Made by a program: the position numbers and the translations under genes. Positions 33,790 to 45,437 of a stretch of DNA of 64,000 nt are shown in pieces. The notes below the pieces were generated by a model, which saw only the letters and a list, made by a program, of their open reading frames with translations, was not told the origin of the DNA and searched no databases. This stretch comes from Incurvaria masculella (taxonomy: Eukaryota > Arthropoda > Insecta > Lepidoptera > Incurvariidae), in contig OX335651.1 in NCBI GenBank assembly GCA_946894095.1, forward strand, positions 4,734,501-4,798,500, given 5' to 3'. Position 1 is the first letter of the stretch. Each line of letters begins with the position of its first letter.

Positions 33790-36110
33790 GAAAAAAAAAA
33801 TGTATTCAAATCAGAGAGAATTACTAAAAAAAAGTATGACACGTGGCATACAAACTATGGATATAACTTTATTATTTCATAAGCTTCCAGAAAAGGTACA
33901 AATGTTGTCCACTTTCACACAAGTTCTATATTTTTTTTTATTTAGTTGGGTTTGCGCTGTCGATTTTAATTTAAGAAAAAGGTCCTCATTAAGATGTATA
34001 AACTGGTCAACAATGAAAAAACATTTGCATTAGTTGCATTTGAAACCAAACAAAATAATATGGAACTTGTGTAAAGTGGACAACATTTGTATCTTTTCTG
34101 GAAACTTAAAAAATAATGAAGTTATTTTCATAATTAGTATGGCTTGTGTAATACTTTTTTTGTTATGCTTTTTATATAAACTGTCATTTATGACCCTCCC
34201 TGTGAATAAGGAATGTATCAAATTACCAAACAATCTGTTTGTTGATAATAATCATTTTTTTTCCAACTAGAGAGTAGTATGTACTAGACTCCATACGCCA
34301 ATTGGCGCGAGCGCTTTTATAATCGTTACAAGATTTGGTTGATTTTTTCTAGCTTCTATAAACGTGTAATAAATTTCTTTTTTGTTGTACTTTTGAGATG
34401 ATATATATGGTGATCAGAATCCATTTTTTATTTCCAACTAGAGAGTGGTGTGTACTACTCACGACAAGGCAATCGGGGCGAGTCCGTCATAATAATCGCT
34501 CGGCTTTGTATTTTTTTTCTAGCTTATCTAAAGTTGTAATAAATAATTTTTTTGCTGTACTTTTGAGATGATATATATGGTGATCAGAATCCATTTTTTA
34601 TTTCCAACTAGAGAGTGGTGTGTACTAGTCAACACAAGGCAATTGGTGCGAGTGCGTAATAATCATCGCTGGGCTTTGTATTTTTTTTCTAGCTTATCTA
34701 AAGTTGTAATAAATTATTTTTTGCTTGTATGGAACTTGTGTGAATTGGACAACATTTGTATCTTTTCTGGAAACTTAAAAAATAATGAAGTTATTTTCAT
34801 AATTAGTATGGCTTGTGTAATACTTTTTTTTGTTATGCTTTTTTATATAAACTGTCATTTATGACCCTCCTTGTGAATAAGGAATGTATCAAATTACCAA
34901 ACAATCTGTTTGTTGATAATAATCATTTTTTTTTTCAACTAGAGAGTAGTATGTGCTAGACACCATACGCCAATTGGCGCGAGCGCTTATATAATCGTTA
35001 CAAGATTTGGTTTATTTTTTCGAGCTTCTATAAACGTGTAATAAATTCCTTTTTTGTTGTACTTTTGAGATGATATATATGGTGATCAGAATCCATTTTT
35101 TATTTCCAACTAGAGAGTGGTGTGTACTACTCACGACAAGGCAATCGGGGCGAGTCCGTCATAATAATCGCTGGGCTTTGTATTTTTTTTCTAGCTTATC
35201 TAAAGTTGTAATAAGTAATTTTTTTGCTGTACTTTTGAGATGATATATATGGTGATCAGAATCCATTTTTTATTTCCAACTAGAGAGTGGTGTGTACTAG
35301 TCACCACAAGGCAATTGGTGCGAGTGCGTAATAATCATCGCTGGGCTTTGTATTTTTTTCTAGCTTATCTAAAGGTGTAATAAATTTTTTTTTTGCTGTA
35401 CTTTTGAGATGATATATATTGTGATCAGAATCCATTTTTTATTTCCAACTAGAGAGTAATGTGTACTAGACACCACACGGCAATTGGGGCGAGTGCTTCA
35501 TATTCATCGCTGGGCTTTGTAATTTTTTTCTAGCTTATCTAAAGGTGTAATAAATCACTTTTTTGCTGTACTTTTGAAAATATATATATGTTCGTCATAA
35601 TACATTTTTGTATTGTAAGTAGAGCTAGGTATGTACTAGACACCCCCAATTTACCTTAGTAAACTGATCTATCGGTTGGCAATATTCAACGTCCTGTAGT
35701 TATGGATACGAATGCGTACTAAACGTACTTTTTGGTGTACTAAACGTTTAAAGCATGGCCTTTTAGAATATCATTTTCAAAAGTTATAAATGTTTAAATG
35801 GAAAAACGTCAAGTTAGAAACCCCCATTCATTTGTCTATTATTTCGAAGTCAAAGCCGTACTAAATAATTCATTCGGTGTACTAATCAGTACAAAATGAG
35901 TACAAAACGATTGGATATTAAAAGTAGGTAAAATGAAATGTTGGCGGTCTGAGCGTCAAGTTAGAAACCCCCGTTGCTTGGCCTGTATTTACTCAATCTT
36001 AACCGTACAAAATAAACAATGAGGTGTACAAATCTGTACAAAATAAGTACTAAGCGACTGCATTAGAAAAATACGATTTTTCGTTAGGGGGTTTCTAACT
36101 TGACGGAGCC
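33790..36110. repeat. Right inverted-repeat arm of foldback element
   Basis: Mirror of the left arm, but longer. Seven about 170-bp units (CTAGAGAGT landmarks near 34268, 34438, 34608, 34938, 35110, 35280 and 35449) are arranged with two copies of the 130-bp module (about 34061-34200 and 34735-34866). This gives an about 671-bp higher-order duplication. A third, inverted module lies at about 33820-33925. The outer motifs are at 35807-35825, 35954-35972 and 36087-36105. Confidence 0.88.
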
Positions 36111-36128
36111 AAATAATACTGGCAATAA

Positions 36129-36547
36129 TAGTATCATCGCATCGGATAAAAGATGATCAAAGCGGTAAATTTTATAGCGCCTCGTATCTTAGGCCGTGTG
36201 GCCTTACTTATCATGTCATGCCCCGTTCATGCATCACTTTCTTTCTTTTCTGAGTTGGATATGTGCATTTCGTCACGAATGCGAGCTGCTCCATAGTTCG
36301 GAATCCATGTAAAACTGTAGATCCCCTTCCCCCACTCACTGGTAGGGTTTAAGCCTGTTCGGGTTGGTACCATCGCCTTGGATGAAAAGATGGTCGAAGC
36401 GGCAATGAAAAATTATCCATGTTTTCCATCCAGTTCAATGTAGCCGTGCTCAAAAAGGGAAATTCCTGACATGGCACCTAATTCCTTCGGGAATGTGGTG
36501 TATTGGACTAATATCATAACGGTAGGTATTAGCCATCCATGTCAAAA
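36129..36547 (+). mobile_element. tRNA-type SINE, plus adjoining body fragment
   Basis: 36129-36168 is a lone TATCATCGCATCGGATAAAA body piece next to the foldback target duplication. 36178-36547 is a longer copy with a decayed head (CGTATCTTAGGCCGTGTGG), the GTCACGAATGCGAGCTGC block and the standard tail. Confidence 0.8.
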
Positions 36548-37880
36548 ATATTGTATGAAGCATTCCAGAGGATTTTAACCCAGACCGCACGCTGTAGTTA
36601 TAGTAGCATTACTCAACTAGTTATATTAATTTATCTTCTTGAAAGTGTTGATATCCTGGTGAGTAATTTAAACATTTAAAACAAAACATTTGTAAAATTC
36701 ATTTACACAAGTGTTTCGATAGTGAAGAATACAAAACACGGCCTTCAAGTGCACAACGTACCTACATTGTTTCCATGTAGTTATTTACAACAAATGTACG
36801 TTTATGTAACTCATGCATACGAATGAAACGAACGTACTCGAGTTCTTTGAATATCGGCCAATTTCATTACACGCTATCAGATACGGCATACATATCTGGC
36901 AGGCTTACCTTCCTTTGACGAGCCCACGTCTTCTGATATGTATTTATTGTTTTCACAAAATATCACGTTGCTTTATAGACATGAAGATTCTTATTTACGT
37001 AATCACTCAAATCGGTATCGCGTGTAACTTTGATAAATCTTTTTGAATGTAAACTTCTGCAATTGTTTTTAAGCTGTTACGAAAATATTGCAAGCGATTG
37101 AATATTTTACAATGACTATATCATTGGGTTAAAGTACTGCTTGTATCACGACAGGTGACGTCTAGGTATCAGGCATAGCTGTCAGAAATACAATAGAAAA
37201 TAGAAAAGAATACATTTGAAAAATTGGTTTTCAAACTAAATTTCCTGAGTATTCATTTGAAAGCAAAGTGATCAATATGTAATCAAATATATATTCTAAT
37301 CATAAGAAAATTATGGGAAATAAAATAACATAACCTATGAAATTTATTTATATACTTTGTGCTCCTTAATAACATGAAGAGTAAGAAGTAGGTTATCGTC
37401 CAATTATTATTTTAACCGCATCATGGAGAGTATAATTTATTTAAAGACTCGTAACTAAAACTTGACAGGTATGACACCTTTGAACTTTTTAAGGTGAGGT
37501 CGCTCACACGCGTTTTCTTCCCCAGTCACAGAACCAAAACTTACAAACTTTTTGCATATAGTGTCCATCAGATTTTTGTTACACATTCATATCATATTAT
37601 TAGCAAATGTTTACATATTTTCACACACTATCACAATACTCTCATTTGAAACATTGAATGCCGAACTCACATGAGGTCACATCTGTACAACAAAAATGTT
37701 CTGCGATAATGTGGGCAAGACCTTCTTTAAGATTCCGTTTAAAAGGTTATGCTTAATGCTATAGCTACCTACTATTATACAAACTTATTAATTCACTCCA
37801 TCGTGGCTAACACCGTATTGCTAGTTCAATATTAGTTTAACACCGTTCTCAATTACCCAGAGCTTAGAATCCAACGTAAA
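36548..37880. other. AT-rich stretch, nothing recognised
   Basis: No gene. Frame 36813-37046 has no motif. Confidence 0.5.
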
Positions 37881-37927
37881 TTCGCTGGTTAAAGTTATCA
37901 GCTGTACTGATAACTTTAACCAGCGAA
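37881..37927. repeat. Perfect 21-bp inverted repeat, 5-bp loop
   Basis: 37881-37901 and 37907-37927 are exact complements (arm core CGCTGGTTAAAGTTATCAG) around CTGTA. Outside the arms ACGTAAA pairs with GTTACGT except for one base. Could be a MITE core or a hairpin RNA; no second copy in the window. Confidence 0.85.
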
Positions 37928-38225
37928 GTTACGTTTTCGTTTTTAAATTGGTATGATGTGTGATATATTCAGTTGGAATTTAGTATTTAGAGACTCGCCA
38001 TTGACCTTAACGGTTGTTTTGTTTGGATTGTGTTAATTTTGGGCCCGAACGTGATAAATGTTTTAGCGGTGATGGCGTTTTAATGTAGAAATATTAAACT
38101 TTGCTCTGTCTACATAGACAGTAATGGAGTTCCAATCATTACTATCTTTATTATTCTCAGCTCTTTGAAATATGAATAATTGTGATCACTAAAAGCTAAA
38201 ATCGTATCAGGGAAAATTATACTTG
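37928..38225. other. Spacer, nothing recognised
   Basis: No supported feature. Confidence 0.5.
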
Positions 38226-38452
38226 TTAGGGCCGATTTTTCAATCCTCAGATAGTACTTATCCGACTGATAGTACAAAGTTACGTTTGTCAATAGACATA
38301 TAGTCATTACCGGAGAGTTATATCATCCATCACAATTATTCTGACTGTTATTTTACTAATCAAATTATGGACTTGGTATAACGGATGGATATGCACAGAT
38401 GTAAATAAATCCGTCGAATAGTGCCTGATTATCAGACTATTGAAAATTAGTT
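38226..38452. mobile_element. MITE family A, copy 2, inverted
   Basis: Begins TTA then GGGCCGATTTTTCAATCCTC at 38229 and carries CAGATAGTACTTATCCGACT, matching the complement of the copy at 67-292. The far terminus near 38450 is eroded (GACTATTGAAAATTAG). Confidence 0.75.
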
Positions 38453-40709
38453 AATTAATAAAAAAATAAACGTTATTCATCTAAATTGTACTTATATTTG
38501 TTAGAATATAAATTTTAGCTGATCCTGCGTGCTACCATTATTTGTAGAATTTATGCTGCTGCAAGACCATGTCATAGCAAACTAAATATTTTTAGTTTAC
38601 TTTGAAATGTGTGTTGCCATAGCTGTTTGTCTGTTAATGTGTTTACATTTTGAGAAAATGCTTTTTTATCATGAAAATTTAATTTAAGAACACAGGAATG
38701 TAATCGATGTTTTTACATGAAAACCTGAAAATCATGTGAATTATCACGTAAGGAACTGTTGAATGACCATACCGATATGATATAGGACCCGTGTCGCCAT
38801 CTGGCGATTACTTAATGATGATAAACGGCTCGACCTCATGTGTGGTTGTGCTTTGCAGAGACCGTCATGATCGCGCCTACCTTTAAGGCCAGGGCCACTT
38901 CGCCAGGTACAAGCTCGTGAACCGTGTGTTTGTTTGGTCCTGAAACTTCCTGAATAGCTGTTTGTTCTTAAGAACCCTCAAGTCGCAAAGCCCAACTCAT
39001 AAACGCAAAATCGTATTCCATCATGACTTTAAAATGTTTAGTGGCAGTATCATAGTTTAACTTCTCAATTCTATTCTAAAGTTTGGGGATTTTTTTGAAA
39101 TTTCAAAAACCTTGTGAATCGAAGAAAAATTACGAATGGTTTGATTTACGTTCATAACATATGTTTTAAGCAGCCATTATATTTTGCAATTGATCAAAAA
39201 TAAGTTTTGATGAAAAACTATTATGCCGGGCAGTTGTGACTGGACAGGTTTAAATAATAAATTATTGTGACGACAAAAGTTTCCTGAAACCCAAAAAATA
39301 TGTTTTGATTATTGGAGTTTAATTCCACAGTTTTGAATTATCAGGGAACAATCCTGGATAGAACCTTTTTCGTCACAATCTTTCGAATATTTACAGTCAT
39401 CTTTTCTAACTTTTTAAATGCGCGTATCTTTATTGTTTTTTCCTAACTTTGATTTTTATGCTAACCAGTGTCGTTGAGTGCCCTTGTGCCTGGTTTGTAT
39501 TGTGTTTCTGCATTTTAATTGGTTTTAACTCTTATAATATCTTACATGATTTATTACATGTTACATTAGTTAATTTTGGTGACTTTTGTATTGTGTATTC
39601 ATATTTTATTTTATATGTTTTAATGTCGGTATTTGTACATAAAATGGTATCCTGCCTAATTTGTTTTTAATACGGTAAATATTTATTTTCTTAAAACATC
39701 GAATAATAAGGAAAAGTAATACTCTTGAAAAAAAAACCATTTATATTAGGTTTTTAATTTATATACGATTATTTTGAATTATCGGACTTCCTAGTTTTTT
39801 TAAATAATTAATTTCCATTGTTTTATTGTTCCATTGTTCGAATAAGATGAAGTAAAAATAAATAGCAACGAGGTTAAGTGAATGAATATATTTTTTTACG
39901 TTCTTCAGTGAATCGATAAAACAATAATTATAATTTATTATCGATAAAAAATATATATACATATATAATTACTTTAATTATCAATTATAATTGAATGTAT
40001 TTACTAGAAAGCTTTGAAATGTGGGTGAAAAGTGATAAATAAAATAAAAATACAATTCTATAACACCAGTTCAGCGTGCGCGGTTCGATGTTGTGTCCTG
40101 TCTGGATGAATGCAATACCTTGCAAGCTCAAGAGGGTAATAAGGTTATCAAGTTTCATACAATGGTTGCCTGTTTCCTCAGTCATATCAAGAAGTATTTC
40201 TGTACATTTTTTTATAACTTAACTTTTACTAATGATACCCTTTTTTGTATTTGTTTACACATTTTTAGAAGCGTATATCACGGATATAATTTGCGCAAAT
40301 CCCTTGTTATTTATCGCAAAACAATAAGGGTATTATTATTTATAACCATCCGATTAAAACAATGAGTCTTCATAAAACGAAACTTAACTAGATACATTTG
40401 GTTACACATGATATTTCATCCAGTCAACCTATTACCATGGAAATGGTCATTATAATTGATGCGGTACCTTCGTACTTACTCGTAACTGTATCGTGTCTTA
40501 GTGCACTGTAACTATTTATGACTTGAATGTCAGGTGCGCGGTTCCCTGTCCTCGACTTTTACGATTTGATTTACGATCCGGAGCGACGTTCAGCAAGAAG
40601 CTGTACACAGTACTGTCTGCAGAGGTCCCAGAAAATATTGACAACCACACGCTCTTCTAGACCTTTATTCCAGAGTGAGCGCCACCGGTGTTACCGTTTT
40701 TCATTTTAC
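38453..40709. other. Long AT-rich stretch without recognised features
   Basis: About 2.25 kb. Short frames (39449-39670, 39985-40365, 40527-40835) have hydrophobic or low-complexity translations without any known domain. Confidence 0.5.
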
Positions 40710-40850
40710 CGTTTTACATTCCACGGTTTACCGACCCTATGGATAAATAATCTAGAGGATCGGATGGTTCCTTTTTTTGCACTATCGACAGTAAATGGGG
40801 GCATTCCCTGCCGGTTCCGCGTTGAGAGATGGTAGAAAAGGGCTATGAAA
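40710..40850 (-). pseudogene. LINE 3' ORF2 fragment, diverged
   Basis: CGGTTTACCGACCCTATGGA, GATCTAG-like ATCTAGAGGATCGG and GTTCCGCGTTGAGAGATGGT match, in the same order, the antisense of the LINE fragment at 5602-5910 and the minus copies at 45438 and 62912. Non-functional remnant of an ORF2 C-terminal region. Confidence 0.5.
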
Positions 40851-40927
40851 GGGTGGCGTATACAGCTCGGATGAGCATTCTCCATGTTGTATGCTCCTCA
40901 GATAAAAAAGGAAGGAGATGTGCCATT

Positions 40928-41035
40928 TTTTTTTATGTGACTGGACATGTTATGGCTGGTATATTAGCCCTACACACCTCATAGGAGATATGAGGTATGT
41001 TGGGCTATGCCAGGAGCTTCCTTATATTCTAAAGC
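40928..41035 (-). mobile_element. SINE tail fragment (5S-type subfamily)
   Basis: Minus strand ends in a CAGTCACAT plus A-run; the GGCTAATATACC and ATGCCAGGA-complement landmarks are present, with a short internal rearrangement. Confidence 0.65.
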
Positions 41036-41113
41036 CCTTATCAGACCCAGACCAGCTGTCGCCAAATTTCTAAAACTACCAACCCAAATCAGTCGTATAA
41101 AAGGCCATACGAA

Positions 41114-41377
41114 ATGACGTCGGAGACGTTTTGGGTGGCTAAGCTCAAATGGCAGTGGGCTGATCACGTCAGCCAAAGAGACGACGACCGTAGCAGTAAC
41201 CGTGTCCTACACTGGCAGCCGTGGACAGGAAAACGGAGTGTGGGAAGACTACCCGCCAGGGGGGATGACGACATCAAGTGCATCGGCGGAAAGCAGTCGT
41301 TTCGTACCGCTGAGGGCCGGAAGGACTGGAGAAAAATTGGAGAGGCGTATGCCCAGCAGTGGACGCTAACACGCTAA
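41114..41377 (+). pseudogene. RTE-type endonuclease-reverse transcriptase, C-terminal fragment
   Basis: The frame reads AKLKWQWADHVSQRDDDR (about residues 9-26), VLHWQPWTGKRSVGRLPA (about 34-51), then DDDI, GRKDWRKIGEAYAQQWT and a stop. K-W-x-W-A-x-H and W-x-P-x-x-G-K-R-S-V-G-R-P are signatures of the extreme C-terminus of RTE/Jockey-related ORF2 proteins in insects. The intact protein nicks target DNA and reverse-transcribes its RNA. Only the last 85 or so residues survive, with no reverse transcriptase core upstream, because the sequence before 41040 is SINE. Still open without a stop, so a moderately young 5'-truncated copy; a frameshifted relative lies at 16218-16385. Confidence 0.85.
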
Positions 41378-42611
41378 CTGACTAAACAGTAAGTGGAGAC
41401 TTGCGTGTACGTTGCTTTACGAGTCTATAACGGTTGCCTTGGTGTTCCATACTATAAAAGCCACCCACGCGTTCGCTGCAACACTGCCACAAGACGGGTG
41501 CCATAACGTCACACCTGTTGAATTCGTCTCGCTGCATTTCGTACGGTAATGAGCTTCATGCGGGTATATGAACACAATTCGTCACTTTATGTGACATTGA
41601 AACTGTGAAATTATTCTTAAATCATCACACGAATAGATGAGGAATATACGCACATGTGTAAGTGTTGTCCCGTAGACGGTTTCTTGGAATGTTTATGAAG
41701 TTTTGATTCGTTCATTAATTTATTTAGAATATAAATTAAGCAGGACAGGACAGGTCCAGGACATATTACTTTTAAAGGATTTCAGGTTGTATTTTTGGCG
41801 TAAATACCAGCATGTACACCTATACGATTATTTCTGCATCTTTAAAACCGTGCATGATACATAACGTACCTTAATTCAATGTACATACCCCTATCTAATT
41901 TTAAATGACAAAATATTCAAACTAAAATTCCAAATTCCGAGAAAAAGACTCCCGCGTATGATACAATATGTTATGTGTGTTCGTTATCAAACGTTGTTGG
42001 TGTGAAAAAATAACTTGCAAATTGACATTGTAATGTATCTAGTACTCAGTAAGTCACCATGGTTGGCAATAATACCACTTTTTTGCTTGTTATCGCTATG
42101 ACACTTAATTAATTTTATTAAAATTCAACATTTTCGTTTAGTTTTTTTTTTATTATTATCATCAAATGAAAATCAATCTTTATCAAAATTATCAAAAAAT
42201 CCATACAATTTGGACATTTAAAAAAAAACTTTTAATGACGATGCGAGAGCGGAAGCCATAACTTTTTGGCTGGTTTTGATAGCCAATTACGGTTTGGAAA
42301 ATATAGGTGAGATTTTTTTTAATTTGAAAGCAAACATTTCGAAAACGATGCGTCGAATTAAGAATTCTTGTGTAGAATGTTTATTGCTTTCTCCAAAACT
42401 AACGATAGATCAATCTATGGGATACGCGAAACCTTTCCATGCATCCTAAGTATAGGTGCCGGCAAATAACTACATCGCTGGTGTGGCGCTTCCTTTGTGC
42501 ATAACCTCTAAGCACACCCCCCAATGTGACCCAAAACTCCACGCAGGTTAGTCACGTGGGCGTGAGTTAGGTAGCTGCCGGACTGATACTTAACTTTTGG
42601 GGTTAAATACC
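41378..42611. other. Stretch without recognised features
   Basis: About 1.2 kb, mostly AT-rich; no gene supported. Confidence 0.5.
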
Positions 42612-42732
42612 TTAAGGGCCTTTTTCACCTACTGCCGATTAGCTAAACTGCCACATATTAATGGCCTTTCTTAGCACATTGCAATCAATACGAGTACAAA
42701 ATATTCAGCAGTTTAGTAACAAAGGCCCTTTA
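42612..42732. mobile_element. MITE family E, copy 2
   Basis: GGGCCTTTTTCACCTACTGC to the complement of GGGCCTTTGTTACTAAACTG (42616-42728). Aligns with the reverse complement of 14910-15022. TTAA-like sequence lies at both edges, but not as an exact duplication. Confidence 0.75.
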
Positions 42733-43035
42733 AGTATCGAATATAATAAAATCAGCACTTGGTAAAAACCAGGCTAAGGGTTAAAATGTGTTGATTTTCT
42801 TTGCTTAGAGACATTCCTCTGGAGTAGGATATAATGACGTCCAGACATTTTTTTACTAAGATTAATGTCACCGCACCCTTAGAATAAAGTTGTATATTAT
42901 TAAATGCCAACCAATCCCAAACTACAAATCACTTATACTACAAGGGATTATTTTTTGTAATAGTATTCCTATTTAATAAATTATCCAAACAGCGTTTGGT
43001 TCTTAACATCTAAAAGAAAACAAGAAAGCCGATGT
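42733..43035. other. Spacer, nothing recognised
   Basis: No supported feature. Confidence 0.5.
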
Positions 43036-43440
43036 ATGTAGCCTAGTGGCGCGGGGACCGGCCGAGCGTACCAGAGGCCCGGGTTCAATACCAACTTGCA
43101 CCACTGTCTTTCTCTTTCAGAGTTCGATAAGTGCATTTCGTCACGAATGCGAGCCTCTCCATGGTTCGGAATCCATGTAAAACTGTAGGTCCCCTTCCCC
43201 TACTAGGTGGTAGGGTTTAAGCCCGCCCGGGTTGGTACCATCGCATTGGATGAAAAGATGGTCGAAGCGGCAATGAAAAATTGTCCGTGTTTTCCATCCA
43301 GTTCAATGTAGCCGTGCTCATAAAGGGAAGGTCCTGGCATGGCACCTAATTCCTTCGGGAATGTGGTGTATTGGGCTAATATCATAACGGTAGTTGTATG
43401 GTATTAGCCATCCATGTCAGGTCGCATAAAAAAAAAAAAA
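43036..43440 (+). mobile_element. tRNA-derived SINE, near full length
   Basis: TGTAGCCTAGTGGCGCGG head (first bases lost), B-box GGTTCAATACC, full body and a GGTCGCAT plus 13-A tail. Confidence 0.93.
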
Positions 43441-43907
43441 CCTAAGACATATGGATACCCATAATAACAATCCCATCGACAATGTTGACCGCCAGTGTAC
43501 GATAGACATATAAAACTGTTTGCTACTATATCGATAGTTTGGTATGCCGCTAATGATTCGAACGAACCGAGTATTTTCTCAATTTTATCGATAATGACAA
43601 CTCTAATTGGTCGACATTATCCTTGAGGCGCATAAACGATTTACTGTCGCTTGATAACTCAATCCAGATTCATGTGGTTATTCTCGACTTCATAAAATCC
43701 GTCACTTTGACATTGGACAAGGCTTAGTTTTGTAATAAAACGTGTTTTATAGGTAATTATGTATGCATACAATTTTTATTAGCCTATTAATACCAATGTT
43801 CAGCTGTTCTAGTCATTATTTTATAACGAATTCGGGTGATAGATATCGTTTCAGGAATTCTCTCCTGAGGGAATGTATTGCATCTATTATAATATTTTTT
43901 TTAATCG
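43441..43907. other. Spacer, nothing recognised
   Basis: No supported feature. Confidence 0.5.
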
Positions 43908-44262
43908 AATACCACCCCTGCTGTTATGATATTAGCCTAATACACCACATGGAAACTAGGTGCCATGCCTGGAACTTCTTTATATTGCACGGCCAACCCG
44001 GGCACAATTTTTTGGTCGGTGTCAGCCAAGGTAGCCAAGGTTCTCTTGACTGGCGCAGCGCGTGCCCGGCTGGCGCGACGCCATATATATCGTAACTACA
44101 AAAATGGCAATCATTTCTTTACTTTTTAGTGCTTTTACTTTGAAGTCGGTTTTTTTTGTTATTTTCTTTTTCTGATTTTCATTCATTCAATCCGGTGGTA
44201 CAACCTTCTTCTTGTGCCAACCCAGACGGGATTTATCTTACCACCTAGTGAATAAGGAAGGG
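43908..44262 (-). mobile_element. SINE fragments separated by an insertion or rearrangement
   Basis: 43908-44000 is a SINE tail on the minus strand (TATTAGCCTAATACACCACA, GGTGCCATGCCTGGAACTTC). 44190-44262 is the middle body (GTGCCAACCCAGACGGGATT, ACCACCTAGTGAATAAGGAA). The 190 bp between is unrecognised and includes GC-rich GGCGCAGCGCGTGCCCGGC. Confidence 0.65.
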
Positions 44263-44689
44263 AAATGGTAATAGAAAATGCAATATTCTGTGGGAATATG
44301 GAATCAGATCTTCAAACACGAACGATCAACCATCCAGAACCCGCATGTGCCCATTGTTTCTTAACCTCAAGATAGAAGCCCGAGGCATCATTGGCTACGA
44401 TAATGTTGTTAACGAAGAATATTTTACTATGTTTCATTCATTATCGCAACCGCACGGTTGACACGTTTCTTGTCAGGCTTACTATGTAGAGTTTTATTAC
44501 CTCTGATATTATTAGTTTAAATGCAACGTTAAACTTTTTAATAAGTGTTTTGTAAGCGACAAGAGATAAGTTCTGCTGTGTTAGTATAATAATGGCGTTT
44601 TATGATGAGTTGATTAAACCTTCCAACTAAAGACATTTTTTTAAAACGCTAACCTGGACACGGGGTCATAAAAACATAACGCAGTCCCT
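44263..44689. other. Spacer, nothing recognised
   Basis: No supported feature. Confidence 0.5.
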
Positions 44690-45436
44690 TGTCCCCTTTC
44701 TACCTTCGCTCAACGCGAAAATCGCTTAGAATACACCCAATTCAGTCGACATTCCAAATATAAAAACCAACCAATTGTCTATATCCTTTATCTCCTTTAA
44801 GGTGGGCCATCCCGCTCAACTCCCCATACAAAAGGGGAAAGAAGATCACGCCCATATTTCTTATCAGAGATCCCAAATTTTGCTCAAAATAGCTTTATTT
44901 GATCAAACTAGATGTCTAATGACCTTTGGCATTGTAAAATTGTGTTTGGTTTCTAAGTTATAAGGTCCGAAAGTACGAATTTTTTGCGCATTTTATACAT
45001 TAACTTTGGAGGTGGATTACGAAATGATAAAGTAAAAACATCTTAAAAAGATTTGTCCTCAGACATAGCTTATTTAATAAAGATTTAAGATCGGTTTAGT
45101 TTTTGTTCGATATTTGACTACAGCGGTCGTGGCTTACTTTTAGCTAGAAGTCGTTTTGTAATTAAAATTTTCGTAAATCTTACCAAATCATTCACTATGC
45201 GCATGGTCTTTTTTGAGGACATGTTGCATCTTCCTCATCGGGGAGCCTGTCTTTTTCTTCGAAACAGAGAAGGTCCCAGAGCGCAACAGCACGGTTTTGT
45301 ACAGTGCCCGCGAATAAGTTAGTCCCGCCGGGTTGGGCCACCTTAAAATAAACTACCAGCCGAGGTAGTAGATAAACTACCCCAAAGTACATCTTGGGAC
45401 CCCTTCAAATATGGTGGGAACCTGGCCTTGGCGGAG
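44690..45436 (+). pseudogene. LINE ORF2 C-terminal fragment split by a TTAA MITE
   Basis: 44690-44797 matches the 5' part of the LINE fragment at 5602 (CAGTCGACATTCCAAATATA, ATATCCTTTATCT). After the MITE, 45347-45436 continues it in order (TAAACTACCAGCCGAGGTAG, GGGACCCCTTCAAATATGGT). The ORF is destroyed both by point changes and by the insertion. The MITE is therefore younger than this LINE fragment. Confidence 0.65.
44797..45346. mobile_element. MITE family B, copy 2, inside LINE fragment
   Basis: Element 44801-45342 (542 bp) between TTAA at 44797-44800 and 45343-45346. It is colinear with 726-1255 and has the same GGTGGGCCATCCCGC and GGTGGCCCAACCCGG ends. Confidence 0.9.
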
Positions 45437-45437
45437 T

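Larger units (their letters stand above)
27720..36119. mobile_element. Foldback-type composite element with 9-bp target duplication
   Basis: Element 27729-36110 is flanked by AAATAATAC at 27720-27728 and 36111-36119. The termini GGCTCCGTCAAGTTAGAAAC are exact inverted repeats, and I count only about two differences over the outer 330 bp of the arms. The arms hold subterminal motif clusters and about 170-bp tandem repeats. Drosophila FB elements and Rehavkus-type Mutator-like elements are known for long inverted repeats made of tandem units and 9-bp duplications, so I infer a relative of these. The interior has no transposase; it contains SINEs and other old repeats, so the enzyme must come from elsewhere. 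Confidence 0.8.

Noticed and set aside
28210..35620. Regular repeats that could suggest a CRISPR array
   Set aside because: Units are about 170 bp, similar throughout without unique spacers, arranged as inverted arms in eukaryotic DNA.
43763..44095. 110-residue plus-strand frame
   Set aside because: Crosses an antisense SINE tail and lacks any motif.
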